From: Hyphomicrobiaceae bacterium
Lineage (GTDB): Bacteria > Pseudomonadota > Alphaproteobacteria > Rhizobiales > Devosiaceae
Length of the DNA stretch: 64,000 bases
Direction: 5' to 3'
Assembly: GCA_020638095.1 (NCBI GenBank)
Contig: JACKJF010000003.1
Location: 372,001-436,000 of the forward strand
Part shown: piece after piece, positions 1-8,120 of the stretch
Layout of the letters: every line of letters starts with the position of its first letter
Numbering within the stretch: the first letter of the stretch is position 1
Position numbers and translations under genes: made by a program
Notes under the pieces: model-generated
Told to the model about the DNA's origin: nothing
What the model saw: only the letters and a program-made list of their open reading frames with translations
Databases searched by the model: none

Positions 1-265
<265 letters not shown>

Positions 266-310
266 TTAACTTTCACGCCCACCGCCCCGGCCGGTCCTGC
301 CACAAGTATC

Positions 311-327
311 TGCCCAGTATTTAGGCA
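311..327 (-). promoter_or_regulatory. NtrC-like enhancer site (proximal), left PII gene
   Basis: TGCCCAGTATTTAGGCA is a 17-bp site of the form TGC-N11-GCA, the NtrC half-site layout, with a 7-bp inverted repeat at 308-330. Its centre lies about 100 bases upstream of the sigma-54 promoter at 212-226. Confidence 0.55.
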
Positions 328-341
328 GATTGAACACGATT

Positions 342-358
342 TGCGCAGAGTTTAGGCA
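342..358 (-). promoter_or_regulatory. NtrC-like enhancer site (distal), left PII gene
   Basis: TGCGCAGAGTTTAGGCA is a second 17-bp TGC-N11-GCA site, its centre 31 bp (about three helical turns) from the proximal site. Paired NtrC sites at this spacing are known from glnA-type enhancers. Confidence 0.5.
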
Positions 359-519
359 TGCGGAATGGCGGGCCCTTCTGCCCGCCATCGGGATCCGATT
401 GGATCGGGTGTGCAGCCCGCGGTATTTGCGAGTGGGAAGCCCGAGGGCCGCTCCTGGGTGGGACAGGAGAGAGACCGCAAGCTGCACGCCGAATCCGATC
501 GCCGTGGCGCCCGGATGCG

Positions 520-558
520 CCGCACGCCCGGCCAGGGAGGAGAAAGCCGGGCGTGCGG
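520..558. repeat. Perfect 13-bp inverted repeat (hairpin)
   Basis: CCGCACGCCCGGC at 520-532 and its exact reverse complement at 546-558 enclose a 13-base loop. It is the strongest of several hairpins downstream of the PII gene at 699-1037. No T-tract follows, so it is not a textbook intrinsic terminator. Confidence 0.6.
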
Positions 559-698
559 GAGTAGCAGATGAATATGACTGGAACGATCGAGGGTCTGCGT
601 CGACCATGACCGCGGCCAAGCAGGGGTGGCGGAAACATTCCGCTCCATCTGCCTGCCCATCGACCATGCCCACGCGCCCCCGCTTCAGCATCGGAGAA

Positions 699-1037
699 TT
701 AGAGCGCCGCCACGCCGGTTTCGCCGGTGCGGATGCGTGTTGCCCCCTTGAGGTCGAAGACGAACATCTTTCCGTCGCCGATCTTGCTCGATTCCGCCGC
801 CGATCTGACCGCTGCGGTAACCGCGTCGAGCTGCGGATCGTCGACGGCGATTTCGAGTTTCAGCTTGGGTAGAAAGCTCACCGAATATTCGGCGCCCCGA
901 TAGGTCTCGGTATGGCCCTTCTGACGGCCGTAGCCCCGGACCTCCGTTACGCTCATGCCCTGCACCTCGATATCGCTGAGCGCCTGGCGCACATCTTCGA
1001 GACGGGACGGCTTGATGATGGCAACGACAAGTTTCAT
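699..1037 (-). CDS. glnB: P-II family nitrogen regulatory protein
   Basis: A 112-residue protein, the normal PII length. It has the N-terminal IIKPSRLEDVRQAL segment, the T-loop with Tyr51 (GHTETYRGAEY), and the C-terminal SSKIGDGKMFVFDL stretch with the GxGKI-like ATP-binding motif. PII trimers sense 2-oxoglutarate and adenylate status and regulate ammonium transport and glutamine synthetase control enzymes. The ATG at 1037 is chosen over a GTG one codon earlier because it matches the family N-terminus. It carries its own sigma-54 type promoter (1087-1101) and paired NtrC-like sites. The tandem PII genes are about 60-70% identical over the visible part. Which copy corresponds to GlnB or GlnK cannot be decided here. 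Confidence 0.9.
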   Translation of the reverse strand: MKLVVAIIKPSRLEDVRQALSDIEVQGMSVTEVRGYGRQKGHTETYRGAEYSVSFLPKLKLEIAVDDPQLDAVTAAVRSAAESSKIGDGKMFVFDLKGATRIRTGETGVAAL

Positions 1038-1086
1038 CACGACTCCTTTAGTCTGCCCCCGATGGCCGTATTCGGCTCAATCAGAC

Positions 1087-1101
1087 TCAAGACCCGTGCC
1101 A
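1087..1101 (-). promoter_or_regulatory. sigma-54 (RpoN) type promoter of the second PII gene
   Basis: On the minus strand the site reads TGGCAC-GGGTC-TTGA, one mismatch from TGGCAC-N5-TTGC, about 50 bases upstream of the ATG at 1037. It closely resembles the promoter at 212-226. Confidence 0.75.
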
Positions 1102-1189
1102 ATCCGCAAATTTTGGCGTTAACGAACTGATAATAAAGGTAAATATTTCGTTACCCATGAATCCTGAATCGGGAGAATCCGCGCCATTA

Positions 1190-1206
1190 TGCTCATTGCT
1201 TATGCA
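1190..1206 (-). promoter_or_regulatory. NtrC-like enhancer site (proximal), second PII gene
   Basis: TGCTCATTGCTTATGCA is a 17-bp TGC-N11-GCA site about 100 bases upstream of the sigma-54 promoter at 1087-1101. Confidence 0.5.
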
Positions 1207-1219
1207 AAGGTGAATTCAC

Positions 1220-1236
1220 TGCCCATCAATTGGGCA
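1220..1236 (-). promoter_or_regulatory. NtrC-like enhancer site (distal), second PII gene
   Basis: TGCCCATCAATTGGGCA is a 17-bp TGC-N11-GCA site with a perfect 7-bp inverted repeat (1219-1237). It lies 30 bp centre-to-centre from the proximal site, mirroring the 31-bp pair upstream of the other PII gene. It also lies only about 80 bases before the divergent ubiH-like gene. Confidence 0.55.
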
Positions 1237-1315
1237 GGCGGTGCGGCACTCTGGGACTTGTCATTTGTCCCTAAAGGCGCAGAGTGACGGCGACGCACCC
1301 AATCGGACCTGACAA

Positions 1316-2554
1316 ATGACCGGCGCAAACAAGGGAACCCGAACCGACCCCTATGACGTGATTGTCGTTGGGGGCGGCCCGAACGGGCTCAGCATGGCGG
1401 CGGCGCTCGTCGCCTCGATCAGCGATATCTCGGTAGCCGTTTGCGACAAGAAGCCTTTTGCCGTTCCCAACGATGCCCGCTCGTTCGCTCTGGCCGCGGG
1501 CGTGTCGCGCATGTACGAAACCCTTGGGCTTTGGGACAGGATGACGGCCAACGCCGCGCCGATCGATCACATGCGCATCACCGATTCGGACACGCCCGAC
1601 CTTTCGCGGCCCTTGTTCCTGAGCTTCGATGGCGACGTGGTGCCGGGCCGTCCCTTTGCCCACATGGTGCCGAACCGCGACTTGATGGGTGCCCTGCTCG
1701 ACTATGCCCGCGACCGCATCACCCTGATTGACGGCGCCGAAGTGTCCGGTTTCAACGGCTCTGGGGCCGTCGCCGAACTCAGTTTCTCCTCGGGCGACGT
1801 GCTGAAAGCCAGCCTCGTGATCGCCGCCGACAGCGGCCGTTCCAAGCTGCGCGACCTCGCGGCCATCGGCACGTTCGAGCACGATTACAAACAGTCGGGC
1901 CTTGTCACGACGATCGCTCATACCCTGCCGCACAACAACACCGCCTTTGAGCATTTCCGCCCGGCCGGGCCATTCGCGAGCCTCCCCCTTTCCGGCAACC
2001 GGTCTTCGCTCGTCTGGACCGAGCGCACCGACCGCGTCGCCGCTATCAAGGCGCTGAGCGAGACCGAACAGGCCCGTCTCATAGAAAACGAAACCGGCCA
2101 CACGCTCGGGGAGGTGACCCTGCTCGAACCGATCCAGGCCTTTCCGCTGGCCCTGAGGCTCGCCAAAAAGATGATCGGCCCGCGGCTGGCCCTGATTGGC
2201 GACGCCGCGCACGTGGTCCATCCGATCGCCGGCCAGGGCCTCAACCTCGGTCTCGCCGATGTCGCGGCGCTGGCCGAACTCATCGTCGGTGCATTAAGGA
2301 ACGGCCAGGAGGCCGGCGACCCGCAAATGCTTCTGACCTATCAGACGTGGCGCCGCCGCGACACCGCACTGATGGCGGGCATGACCGACGGGCTCAACCG
2401 CCTCTTTTCCAACGACAATCCCCTGTTGCGGGTGGCCCGCGATTTCGGCCTCGGCGTTGTCGACCGGCTGGGTCCGATCAAGACCGGCCTGATCCGTCAC
2501 GCCGCGGCGGCCGGAGGCACCAGCCCGAAGCTCATGCGCGGCCAGGTGATCTGA
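1316..2554 (+). CDS. UbiH/UbiF/Coq6 family FAD-dependent hydroxylase
   Basis: A 412-residue class A flavoprotein monooxygenase. The N-terminal Rossmann motif VIVVGGGPNG (residues 15-24) binds the ADP part of FAD, and the second FAD motif LIGDAAHVVHPIAGQG lies near residues 293-308. Family members hydroxylate the aromatic ring of ubiquinone precursors at the inner membrane; several related genes with different ring positions exist, so the exact reaction (UbiH, UbiF, UbiI or UbiL) cannot be read from sequence alone. It is transcribed divergently from the PII gene and its promoter region overlaps the NtrC-like sites of that gene. Length and motifs are intact. Confidence 0.88.
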   Translation: MTGANKGTRTDPYDVIVVGGGPNGLSMAAALVASISDISVAVCDKKPFAVPNDARSFALAAGVSRMYETLGLWDRMTANAAPIDHMRITDSDTPDLSRPLFLSFDGDVVPGRPFAHMVPNRDLMGALLDYARDRITLIDGAEVSGFNGSGAVAELSFSSGDVLKASLVIAADSGRSKLRDLAAIGTFEHDYKQSGLVTTIAHTLPHNNTAFEHFRPAGPFASLPLSGNRSSLVWTERTDRVAAIKALSETEQARLIENETGHTLGEVTLLEPIQAFPLALRLAKKMIGPRLALIGDAAHVVHPIAGQGLNLGLADVAALAELIVGALRNGQEAGDPQMLLTYQTWRRRDTALMAGMTDGLNRLFSNDNPLLRVARDFGLGVVDRLGPIKTGLIRHAAAAGGTSPKLMRGQVI

Positions 2555-2576
2555 GGCGATCGGGCGAACGCCACGG

Positions 2577-2843
2577 TCAGGACAACTCGCCCGTCCCGCC
2601 ATCGTGAACGGGATGGCGGCGCGCCTCGACCTCTTCGTCCGTCAGGTGCCGCGCCTCGCCGACAAAGAGCAGGGGTATGCCCTTGCGGATCGGAAACGCC
2701 AGCCGCGCCGCATAGGAAATGAGCTCGCACTTCTCGCGGTCGAGCGTCAGTTGCGTCTTGGTCAGCGGACAGACGAGCATCTGCATGACCCGAGGGTCGA
2801 ACGGTACCGGCGCCTTCTGCTCGTCCGGTCCCGGCGCGCTCAT
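2577..2843 (-). CDS. Trm112 family protein
   Basis: An 88-residue protein. The segment PRVMQMLVCPLTKTQL followed by LAFPIRKGIPLLF is characteristic of the Trm112p/YcaR family, small proteins that in other organisms act as partners of methyltransferases; the bacterial role is not settled. Only part of the usual zinc-ligand cysteine set is present (Cys24 and one downstream Cys). The ATG overlaps the stop of the Lon-N-domain gene by four bases (2840-2843), so the two are translationally coupled and share an operon with the thioredoxin gene upstream. Confidence 0.82.
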   Translation of the reverse strand: MSAPGPDEQKAPVPFDPRVMQMLVCPLTKTQLTLDREKCELISYAARLAFPIRKGIPLLFVGEARHLTDEEVEARRHPVHDGGTGELS

Positions 2844-3541
2844 TGCAGGATCGTGCCGGACTTGGCCTGCGCCATTTCCATTTCAACCAGGGCCAGAAGG
2901 GTTTCGGCCCGGTCTCCGAGCGTGATCGTCTCGAGCAGAAGCTGCTTTTCCGAGGGCCCGTAGGGGCTGAGCATGCACCCGAGATTGACCAGATCCGCCG
3001 TGTCGGTCTGTTCGACCTCGTCCCAGTCGATCTCCATGTCGAGAAAATCGACATAGGCCCGCATCACCCGGATGAACCGGCCCCGGTCGACCGCGCGCGT
3101 CTGGTTGGTTTCGTCGAAATCGCTGGCGAAGCGATCCACCGATATTTCGGCTTGCCGGTAAGGGGTGGCGCAGGAAATCTCGTCGCCAAGATCGAACCGG
3201 CAAATGCCTTCGAGCCCGATAAGGTAGCGGGCGTCGCCGGTCTCCTCGAAGTGAACCAGCCGTCCAAGCGTTCCGACCCGCCGCAGCGGCGCGTCGCGCC
3301 CTTCGGGCGATTCCGCGTCGCTTGCCTCGGGCTGGATCAGGCCGATCAGCCTTTGTCCGGCCAGGGCATCATCGACGAGCTCGATATAGCGCGGCTCGAA
3401 AATCTGCAGCGGCGATTGCAGGCGCGGAAACAGTAGCGCTCCGCTCAGCGGAAAAAGCGGCACGGAATTGGGCACGTCCGAAATCGACTTGGGTCTGCGC
3501 GTCACGCTGGCTCCAGACTCTTGGTATTGGCTGCCGGGCAT
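2840..3541 (-). CDS. LON peptidase substrate-binding domain protein
   Basis: A 233-residue protein made essentially of the Lon N-terminal domain (VPLFPLSGALLFPRLQSPLQ, then IFEPRYIELVDDAL), without the AAA or protease domains. Stand-alone proteins of this kind are widespread in alphaproteobacteria and of unclear function; substrate or peptide recognition is an inference from Lon. An alternative GTG start at 3505 has a better-spaced GGAG sequence before it and would remove 12 residues. The neighbours are a thioredoxin-TPR holdase-like gene upstream and a Trm112-like gene overlapping downstream, suggesting a small proteostasis operon. Confidence 0.85.
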   Translation of the reverse strand: MPGSQYQESGASVTRRPKSISDVPNSVPLFPLSGALLFPRLQSPLQIFEPRYIELVDDALAGQRLIGLIQPEASDAESPEGRDAPLRRVGTLGRLVHFEETGDARYLIGLEGICRFDLGDEISCATPYRQAEISVDRFASDFDETNQTRAVDRGRFIRVMRAYVDFLDMEIDWDEVEQTDTADLVNLGCMLSPYGPSEKQLLLETITLGDRAETLLALVEMEMAQAKSGTILQ

Positions 3542-3568
3542 CTGCTGCCGCGGCCCCGTTTCCGGGTT

Positions 3569-4501
3569 TTACGAGAAAAGCACGCTCGAAAGCAAACGCC
3601 GGCCCTTGATGCTGGCGGGGTCGGTCGCCCCCCAGCTGTCAAAGAACTCGAGAAGCTTCTTGCGGGCCGCGGCCTCGTTCCACTCCCGATCGCGCTTGAT
3701 GCTCGCGATCAGCGTCTCGGCCGCGCCCGCCCGGTCACCCTTGGCGCTAAGGATCGTCGCAAGGTCGATCCGCGCCTGATGATCATCCGGATCTGTGGCG
3801 ATCCGTTCGGCGATCTCGCTCACGTCGCCGAGCTTGGCCGCCTCTTCGGCCAGCGCCAGGGCCTTCTTGGCCGCGATATAGACCTCTTCCTTCTGGCCCG
3901 CCTCGCTCACCTGTCCCAGCACCTCGGCCGCGCCGGCGGTTTCGCCAAGATCGATGAGACAACGGGCGAGCCCGGTCAGCGCCTTGTCATTGTCCGGCGC
4001 CTGCTGCAGCACCAGTTGATAGATTTGCCCGGCCTGCTCGATATCGCCGGCCGCATAGGCGCCATCCGCCATTTCGAGCGCCTGGCGCACCTCGACGTCG
4101 AGATCGCTTTCCGGTCCGGCCGCATCGTTGGCCGGCGCCTTGCTGAGGACTCCGTCAATGAACCGCTTGACCTCGCTTTCCGGCAGCGCGCCGAGAAAGC
4201 CGTCGACCGGGCGTCCGCCAGCGAAAGCAAAGACCGCGGGAATAGACCTGACGCCCATCTGTCCGGCCAGACCCTGGTTCTCATCGACATTGATCTTGAC
4301 GAGCCTGACCTTGCCATTCTGGCTCCGCACGACCCGTTCGATCGCCGGCCCGAGCTGGCGGCAGGGCCCGCACCAGGGCGCCCAGAAATCGACGAGCACC
4401 GGCACCTGCTGCGAGGCGTCGAGAACATCGTTTTGAAAGCCGGCCGTGTCCGAATCCTTGACCAGATTAGTGGTCGCGTCCATGGCATTGCCCGTTTGCA
4501 T
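3569..4501 (-). CDS. Thioredoxin with C-terminal TPR region (CnoX/YbbN-like)
   Basis: A 310-residue protein. The N-terminal thioredoxin fold carries the full redox motif FWAPWCGPCRQL (Cys44, Cys47), followed from about residue 130 by alpha-helical TPR-like repeats (AYAAGDIEQAGQIYQLVLQQ, ALTGLARCLIDLGETAGAAE). This is the architecture of CnoX/YbbN, a holdase and redox chaperone that hands clients to GroEL. Having both CxxC cysteines suggests redox activity, unlike E. coli CnoX which lacks the classical WCGPC. The start at 4501 is preceded by GAAGGA at good spacing; the frame is open further upstream but without a site. It probably heads the operon with the Lon-N and Trm112-like genes. Confidence 0.88.
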   Translation of the reverse strand: MQTGNAMDATTNLVKDSDTAGFQNDVLDASQQVPVLVDFWAPWCGPCRQLGPAIERVVRSQNGKVRLVKINVDENQGLAGQMGVRSIPAVFAFAGGRPVDGFLGALPESEVKRFIDGVLSKAPANDAAGPESDLDVEVRQALEMADGAYAAGDIEQAGQIYQLVLQQAPDNDKALTGLARCLIDLGETAGAAEVLGQVSEAGQKEEVYIAAKKALALAEEAAKLGDVSEIAERIATDPDDHQARIDLATILSAKGDRAGAAETLIASIKRDREWNEAAARKKLLEFFDSWGATDPASIKGRRLLSSVLFS

Positions 4502-4712
4502 GTCAACAAATCCTTCGTGCTTCCACCCGCCTGAAACGGGGCCTTTCCCGCCTCGGGTGCGCCAGTCTATGCCGGATCGCGCCGATCGAGAAATGTGTTG
4601 CAATTGAAAAACCGATTCGGCATATAGGCGCCCGGTCGCGCCGTTTGAAGGCCAAATTCGCTTGGGGCACACGATGCCGCAGCGATAAGTTCAAACGATG
4701 GCGGCTCGGAGC

Positions 4713-4787
4713 GCGGGCGTAGCTCAGGGGTAGAGCATAACCTTGCCAAGGTTAGGGTCGTGAGTTCGAATCTCATCGCCCGCTCCA
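4713..4787 (+). tRNA. tRNA-Gly (anticodon GCC)
   Basis: A 75-base cloverleaf including an encoded CCA. The acceptor stem GCGGGCG (4713-4719) pairs with CGCCCGC (4777-4783), the D-arm is GCTC-AGGGGT-AGAGC, the anticodon stem TAACC/GGTTA encloses loop TTGCCAA with anticodon GCC, and the T-arm contains the conserved GTTCGAATC. It decodes GGC and GGU. No clear intrinsic terminator follows. Confidence 0.97.
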
Positions 4788-4847
4788 GTTTCCTCCCATT
4801 CATTGGTGTTTGACCCGGCCCGCACCGGCCATTCCCGCCCTTTCACC

Positions 4848-5447
4848 TTAATATTGAAGTGTCAGGGCCCGCCCGATCGTTTTCGGATCGCCGAGCGCAC
4901 GCAACAGGGCCTCGGCCACATCCGCCCGGGCAATATGGGCAAAGGCGCCGATCACCTCCTCGCCACTATCCCGCCAGCGGCCGCGCGCCGGATCGTCGCT
5001 GAGCCGTGTCGGCCGGATAAGGGTCCAGTCGAGCCCACTCTGCATGACGATCTGTTCCTGCAGCCGCCGGTCGGCAAGACTTGAAGCGGGAACCATTGCC
5101 ACGATGAACCTGTAAACGAGGCCCAGCCGGTCGCGCCGGTGTCCGATCATCGCCCCGGTGACCTGAACGAGCCGTCTGACCTTGTGCGCCGCCATGGCCG
5201 AAACGAGGTTCTGCGCGCCCCGTGAACAGAGATCGGACTGCGATCCCTTGCGCGGCCCGAGGAGCGAAATCACGGCATCCTTGTCGCGCAGCTGCGGCTT
5301 GACCGTGTCGAAATCCACGATGTCGCCGCGAAAGATCGCGACCTCGTAGCCCCGCGCCCGCGCCAGCTGCGCACAGATGGCACCGGTGCCGTGATGGCCG
5401 CCGACGATGAGAAGCCGTTTGCCTGGCGATGGGGCCTGGTCGGGCAT
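4848..5447 (-). CDS. NAD(P)H-binding oxidoreductase, atypical SDR
   Basis: A 199-residue protein with an N-terminal dinucleotide-binding motif LLIVGGHHGTGAICAQLAR (about residues 12-30) and the SDR/NmrA-like core (DKDAVISLLGPRKG, VRRLVQVTGAMIG, DWTLIRPTRL). It resembles flavin reductase/NmrA-type NAD(P)-binding proteins that lack the classical YxxxK pair. The substrate is unknown. It lies between tRNA-Gly and the histidine kinase gene on the opposite strand to the tRNA. The conserved NAD(P)-binding glycine pattern here is GGHHGTG, close to the usual GATGxxG. Confidence 0.75.
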   Translation of the reverse strand: MPDQAPSPGKRLLIVGGHHGTGAICAQLARARGYEVAIFRGDIVDFDTVKPQLRDKDAVISLLGPRKGSQSDLCSRGAQNLVSAMAAHKVRRLVQVTGAMIGHRRDRLGLVYRFIVAMVPASSLADRRLQEQIVMQSGLDWTLIRPTRLSDDPARGRWRDSGEEVIGAFAHIARADVAEALLRALGDPKTIGRALTLQY

Positions 5448-5520
5448 GAAAAGCTCCGCTAATCCGCGATTTCGCCAACCCTAGCGGCCAATCAAGAAAT
5501 TCTTGTGTCCTTGCAGGATT

Positions 5521-6855
5521 TCACGCCCAGACCATCCGCGCCTCGAACCCGCTGTCCGATCCCGACGCGGGCGACAACAGCTCGAGCCGCCCGCCGGTCT
5601 GTTCGAGAATCGTGCGAACGAGCGCCAGGCCAAGCCCGGTCCCTTCCGCCTTCGTGTCGCCGCGAACAAACCGCTCCCCGAGCCGGTCCAGCACGTCCCT
5701 GGGCACCACCTCGCCGGCATTGATGACCGAAACCCGTCGGCCCGGACCGGCGACCACCCGGATCGGGACATCGGGCGCGCCGTGATGGGACGCATTCTGC
5801 AAAAGGTTGGCGAGCGCCAAGCCGAACGCATCCTTGTTGATCGGCAGAACCAGGTCGGCGGCGGGGTCGATTTCGAGCCCGACCGTGTTGCCTCCGGCAA
5901 GCGGCTCGCGCACCAAAAGCTTGATCACCGGCATCATGTCGCCCGGCGCGTCCGCCCGGGCAAAGCCGGCATCGGCCCGCGCCGTCTGCAGCAACTTTTC
6001 CGACACGTTGGAAAGCCGCTTGAGCGACGTGACGATGGCATCGACCCGATGCGCCTGGCTGAGATCCTTGACCTCGCTTGCCAATTGCTGAGCCTGGGCC
6101 AGCGCGCCCGCAATCGGGGTTCTGAGTTCATGCGCACTGGTCGCGGCAAAGGCGCGTTCGGCCTCGAGCGCAGCCTTCAGCCGGTCAAAGAGTCTTGCCA
6201 GTTCCTCGGCAATCGGCGCCAGTTCGCGCGGATGATCGTCGGCGCTGATCTTTTCAAGGTTCTGTTCCCCGCGCGCGGCGATTTCCGCTCGCAACCGCCC
6301 GACCGGCCGCATGGCCAGCCGCACCGCGACCCAGATGCCTGCCGCGATCAGCGGCACGAGCGCCGTCAGTGGCCACAAAAGCGTCCCCACCGCTTCCCAG
6401 AGTGCCTGTTGCCGGTGTCCCGAACTCTCCATGACAATGATGGCAAATCCGGAGCGCCGGTCGGTCACCGTCAACGCCCGCCGGTCGCCGATATCGAAAA
6501 AGCCCTCCGGCACGTGATCGGGCAAAACCCCGCTTTCGGCGTTCTGTGAGGAAAGAATGATACGCCCGAGCGGATCGCGAACGACGTAGGAGAAGGAAAG
6601 ATCGCCGTCAAAACCCAGTTCCGGGATGCGCGTTTCCTGATCCTCGTCGCGTTCGCGCATGTCGTGAACCGCAAGCGGCAGCAACCGGTAGGCGCTCTGC
6701 TTGAGCAGTTGGTCGAATGTTTCGGTGAGTTCGGAATTGAGCACGGATAGCGCAATCGCCGCCGCGCCAAGCCACAAAAGCCCCGTGAAGACGCTGAGCC
6801 CGACCACCAGCCGCCAGGTGATCGAAGGCCGCCGCGACGCGTCCTTCTCGCTCAT
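5521..6855 (-). CDS. Sensor histidine kinase
   Basis: A 444-residue inner-membrane kinase. Transmembrane helix 1 spans about residues 15-39, a periplasmic sensor region about 40-155, and helix 2 about 157-180, followed by a HAMP-like linker. The phosphoacceptor His242 sits in the H-box ATSAHELRTPIAGAL, and the ATPase part shows N-box (LANLLQNASHHGA) and G-box (GTGLGLALVRTI) motifs. Its start overlaps the end of the OmpR-type regulator by four bases, so the two form a co-translated pair. The organisation and the divergent DUF2271/PepSY/ApbE cluster suggest it senses an envelope signal and controls that cluster; this is inferred from position only. Confidence 0.93.
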   Translation of the reverse strand: MSEKDASRRPSITWRLVVGLSVFTGLLWLGAAAIALSVLNSELTETFDQLLKQSAYRLLPLAVHDMRERDEDQETRIPELGFDGDLSFSYVVRDPLGRIILSSQNAESGVLPDHVPEGFFDIGDRRALTVTDRRSGFAIIVMESSGHRQQALWEAVGTLLWPLTALVPLIAAGIWVAVRLAMRPVGRLRAEIAARGEQNLEKISADDHPRELAPIAEELARLFDRLKAALEAERAFAATSAHELRTPIAGALAQAQQLASEVKDLSQAHRVDAIVTSLKRLSNVSEKLLQTARADAGFARADAPGDMMPVIKLLVREPLAGGNTVGLEIDPAADLVLPINKDAFGLALANLLQNASHHGAPDVPIRVVAGPGRRVSVINAGEVVPRDVLDRLGERFVRGDTKAEGTGLGLALVRTILEQTGGRLELLSPASGSDSGFEARMVWA

Positions 6856-7508
6856 GCCGCCACCCGGTAGCCGAGACCCCGGACCGTTTCGATCACCTTG
6901 GCGCCAAGCTTCTTGCGCAGGCGGCTGACATAGACTTCGACCGCGTTGCTTTCCACCTCGGCCCCGAATTCATAAAGCGAATCCTCGATATCCGGCTTGG
7001 AAACGATGGCCCCGCGATGTCTCAGAAGCGTTTCGAGCACGGCCCATTCGCGCGCCGTCAGTTCGATCTGCTTGTCACCGATCCGCGCCACCTTTCGGGT
7101 CAGGTCAACCCGCGCTTCGCCGACATCGAGTTCCGGATTGGGCTGGCCGGCATAGCGCCGCGCCACCGCCGCAAGCCGCGCTGTCAGTTCATCGAGATCG
7201 AAGGGCTTGACCAGATAGTCGTCGGCGCCGCTGTCGAGCCCCTCGATCCTGACCCCGATCTGATCCTGTGCCGTCACAATGATGACGGGAACATCCGAAC
7301 CCTTGCCGCGCAGTTCCTTGAGAAACTTGAGGCCGAACCCGTCCGGCAGGTTGAGATCGAGCAGCACGAGGTCATAGGCGACCGTGTCGAGACTGAGCCC
7401 CGCTTCGTCAAGCCGTTTGACCCAGTCGACCCCGTGCCCGTGCGCCGCCACGCTGTCGCGAATGGCTTCGCCCAAAATCACATCGTCTTCGACCAAGAGA
7501 ACCCGCAT
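6852..7508 (-). CDS. OmpR/PhoB family response regulator
   Basis: A 218-residue two-domain regulator. The receiver domain has the acidic pocket Glu7-Asp8-Asp9, phosphoacceptor Asp51 (LVLLDLNLPDG), the conserved Thr in VIIVTAQD and Lys in YLVKPFDLDE. The C-terminal winged-helix domain ends with the typical NAVEVYVSRLRKKL and VRGLGYRV. The ATG at 7508 is chosen because it gives the canonical MRVLLVEDD start and follows a GGTGGA-like site; the open frame extends 12 codons further. It pairs with the histidine kinase downstream. The intergenic region to the divergent DUF2271 gene contains repeated TCAAGCTGA/CTGACG elements that could be its binding sites. Confidence 0.94.
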   Translation of the reverse strand: MRVLLVEDDVILGEAIRDSVAAHGHGVDWVKRLDEAGLSLDTVAYDLVLLDLNLPDGFGLKFLKELRGKGSDVPVIIVTAQDQIGVRIEGLDSGADDYLVKPFDLDELTARLAAVARRYAGQPNPELDVGEARVDLTRKVARIGDKQIELTAREWAVLETLLRHRGAIVSKPDIEDSLYEFGAEVESNAVEVYVSRLRKKLGAKVIETVRGLGYRVAA

Positions 7509-7546
7509 GCTCCACCCCCAGCATTTCCCGGGATATCGCAGCAAAT

Positions 7547-7602
7547 TCTGACGTCAAGCTGAACGACTTTCTTTTGCCACGTCAGTTTGCTGTCAGCTTG
7601 AT
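7547..7602. promoter_or_regulatory. Repeat-rich divergent promoter region, possible response-regulator boxes
   Basis: TCAAGCTGA at 7554-7562 and its reverse complement at 7593-7601 form an inverted repeat, and CTGACG / CGTCAG elements occur at both ends (CTGACGTCA near 7548, CACGTCAG near 7579). The region lies between the OmpR-type regulator and the DUF2271 gene and could serve both. OmpR-family proteins usually bind direct repeats of such size; the assignment is inference. Confidence 0.4.
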
Positions 7603-7647
7603 CTGCTTTTCTGCTCCCATCGAATTGCATTGGAGTCCCTGAAAGTC

Positions 7648-8109
7648 ATGAAAAAGCTCGCCCTTGCCCTTCTGGTCAGTACCGCCCTCGTTGTTCCGGG
7701 CGCGGCCATGGCGGCCACCGTCAATGTTTCCGTTGCCCTGCAGAATTATGGCGGCGGCGGCACCTATCTCGCCGTTTACGTCGTCGATGCGTCCGGCAAC
7801 TACAAGCAGACCCTCTGGGTCGCCGGTAGCCGCTCCCGTTATTGGGGCCACCTGCGCGGCTGGGCCCGCGGTATTTCCGGCACCAATGACCGGATTGACG
7901 GACTGACCGGCCCGAGCCTTGGCGGCGGACGCACGCTCAACGTGAGCGCCAACATCGCCGATTCGATGCTCGACGCCGGTTATTATGTGGTCGTGGATAG
8001 CGCGATCGAGGGCTGGGGCGAATACCCCTACGACGCTGCCGCATCACTCAGCAATGGCGGAACCGGCAGTGGCAAGGGTTTCGTCAAGTCGGTGACCGTT
8101 CAGTACTGA
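7648..8109 (+). CDS. DUF2271 family periplasmic protein
   Basis: A 153-residue secreted protein. The N-terminus MKKLALALLVSTALVVPGAA ends in an AMA-like signal peptidase site. The mature part (VNVSVALQNYGGGGTYLAVYVVD, SRYWGHLRGW, then NADIADS-like beta segments) matches the DUF2271 pattern, a beta-rich periplasmic family regularly found beside PepSY flavoreductases and ApbE. The ATG at 7648 gives a clean signal peptide; the upstream TTG at 7630 is rejected. It is the first gene of a tight plus-strand operon and divergent from the two-component system. It may be a partner or substrate of the flavin system, which is inferred. Confidence 0.82.
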   Translation: MKKLALALLVSTALVVPGAAMAATVNVSVALQNYGGGGTYLAVYVVDASGNYKQTLWVAGSRSRYWGHLRGWARGISGTNDRIDGLTGPSLGGGRTLNVSANIADSMLDAGYYVVVDSAIEGWGEYPYDAAASLSNGGTGSGKGFVKSVTVQY

Positions 8110-8120
8110 GGTAGCCCCAA

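Noticed and set aside
266..872. Open frames on both strands in the PII intergenic region
   Set aside because: They have no ribosome binding site or family resemblance, overlap one another and the PII gene, and are explained by high GC content and palindromes.
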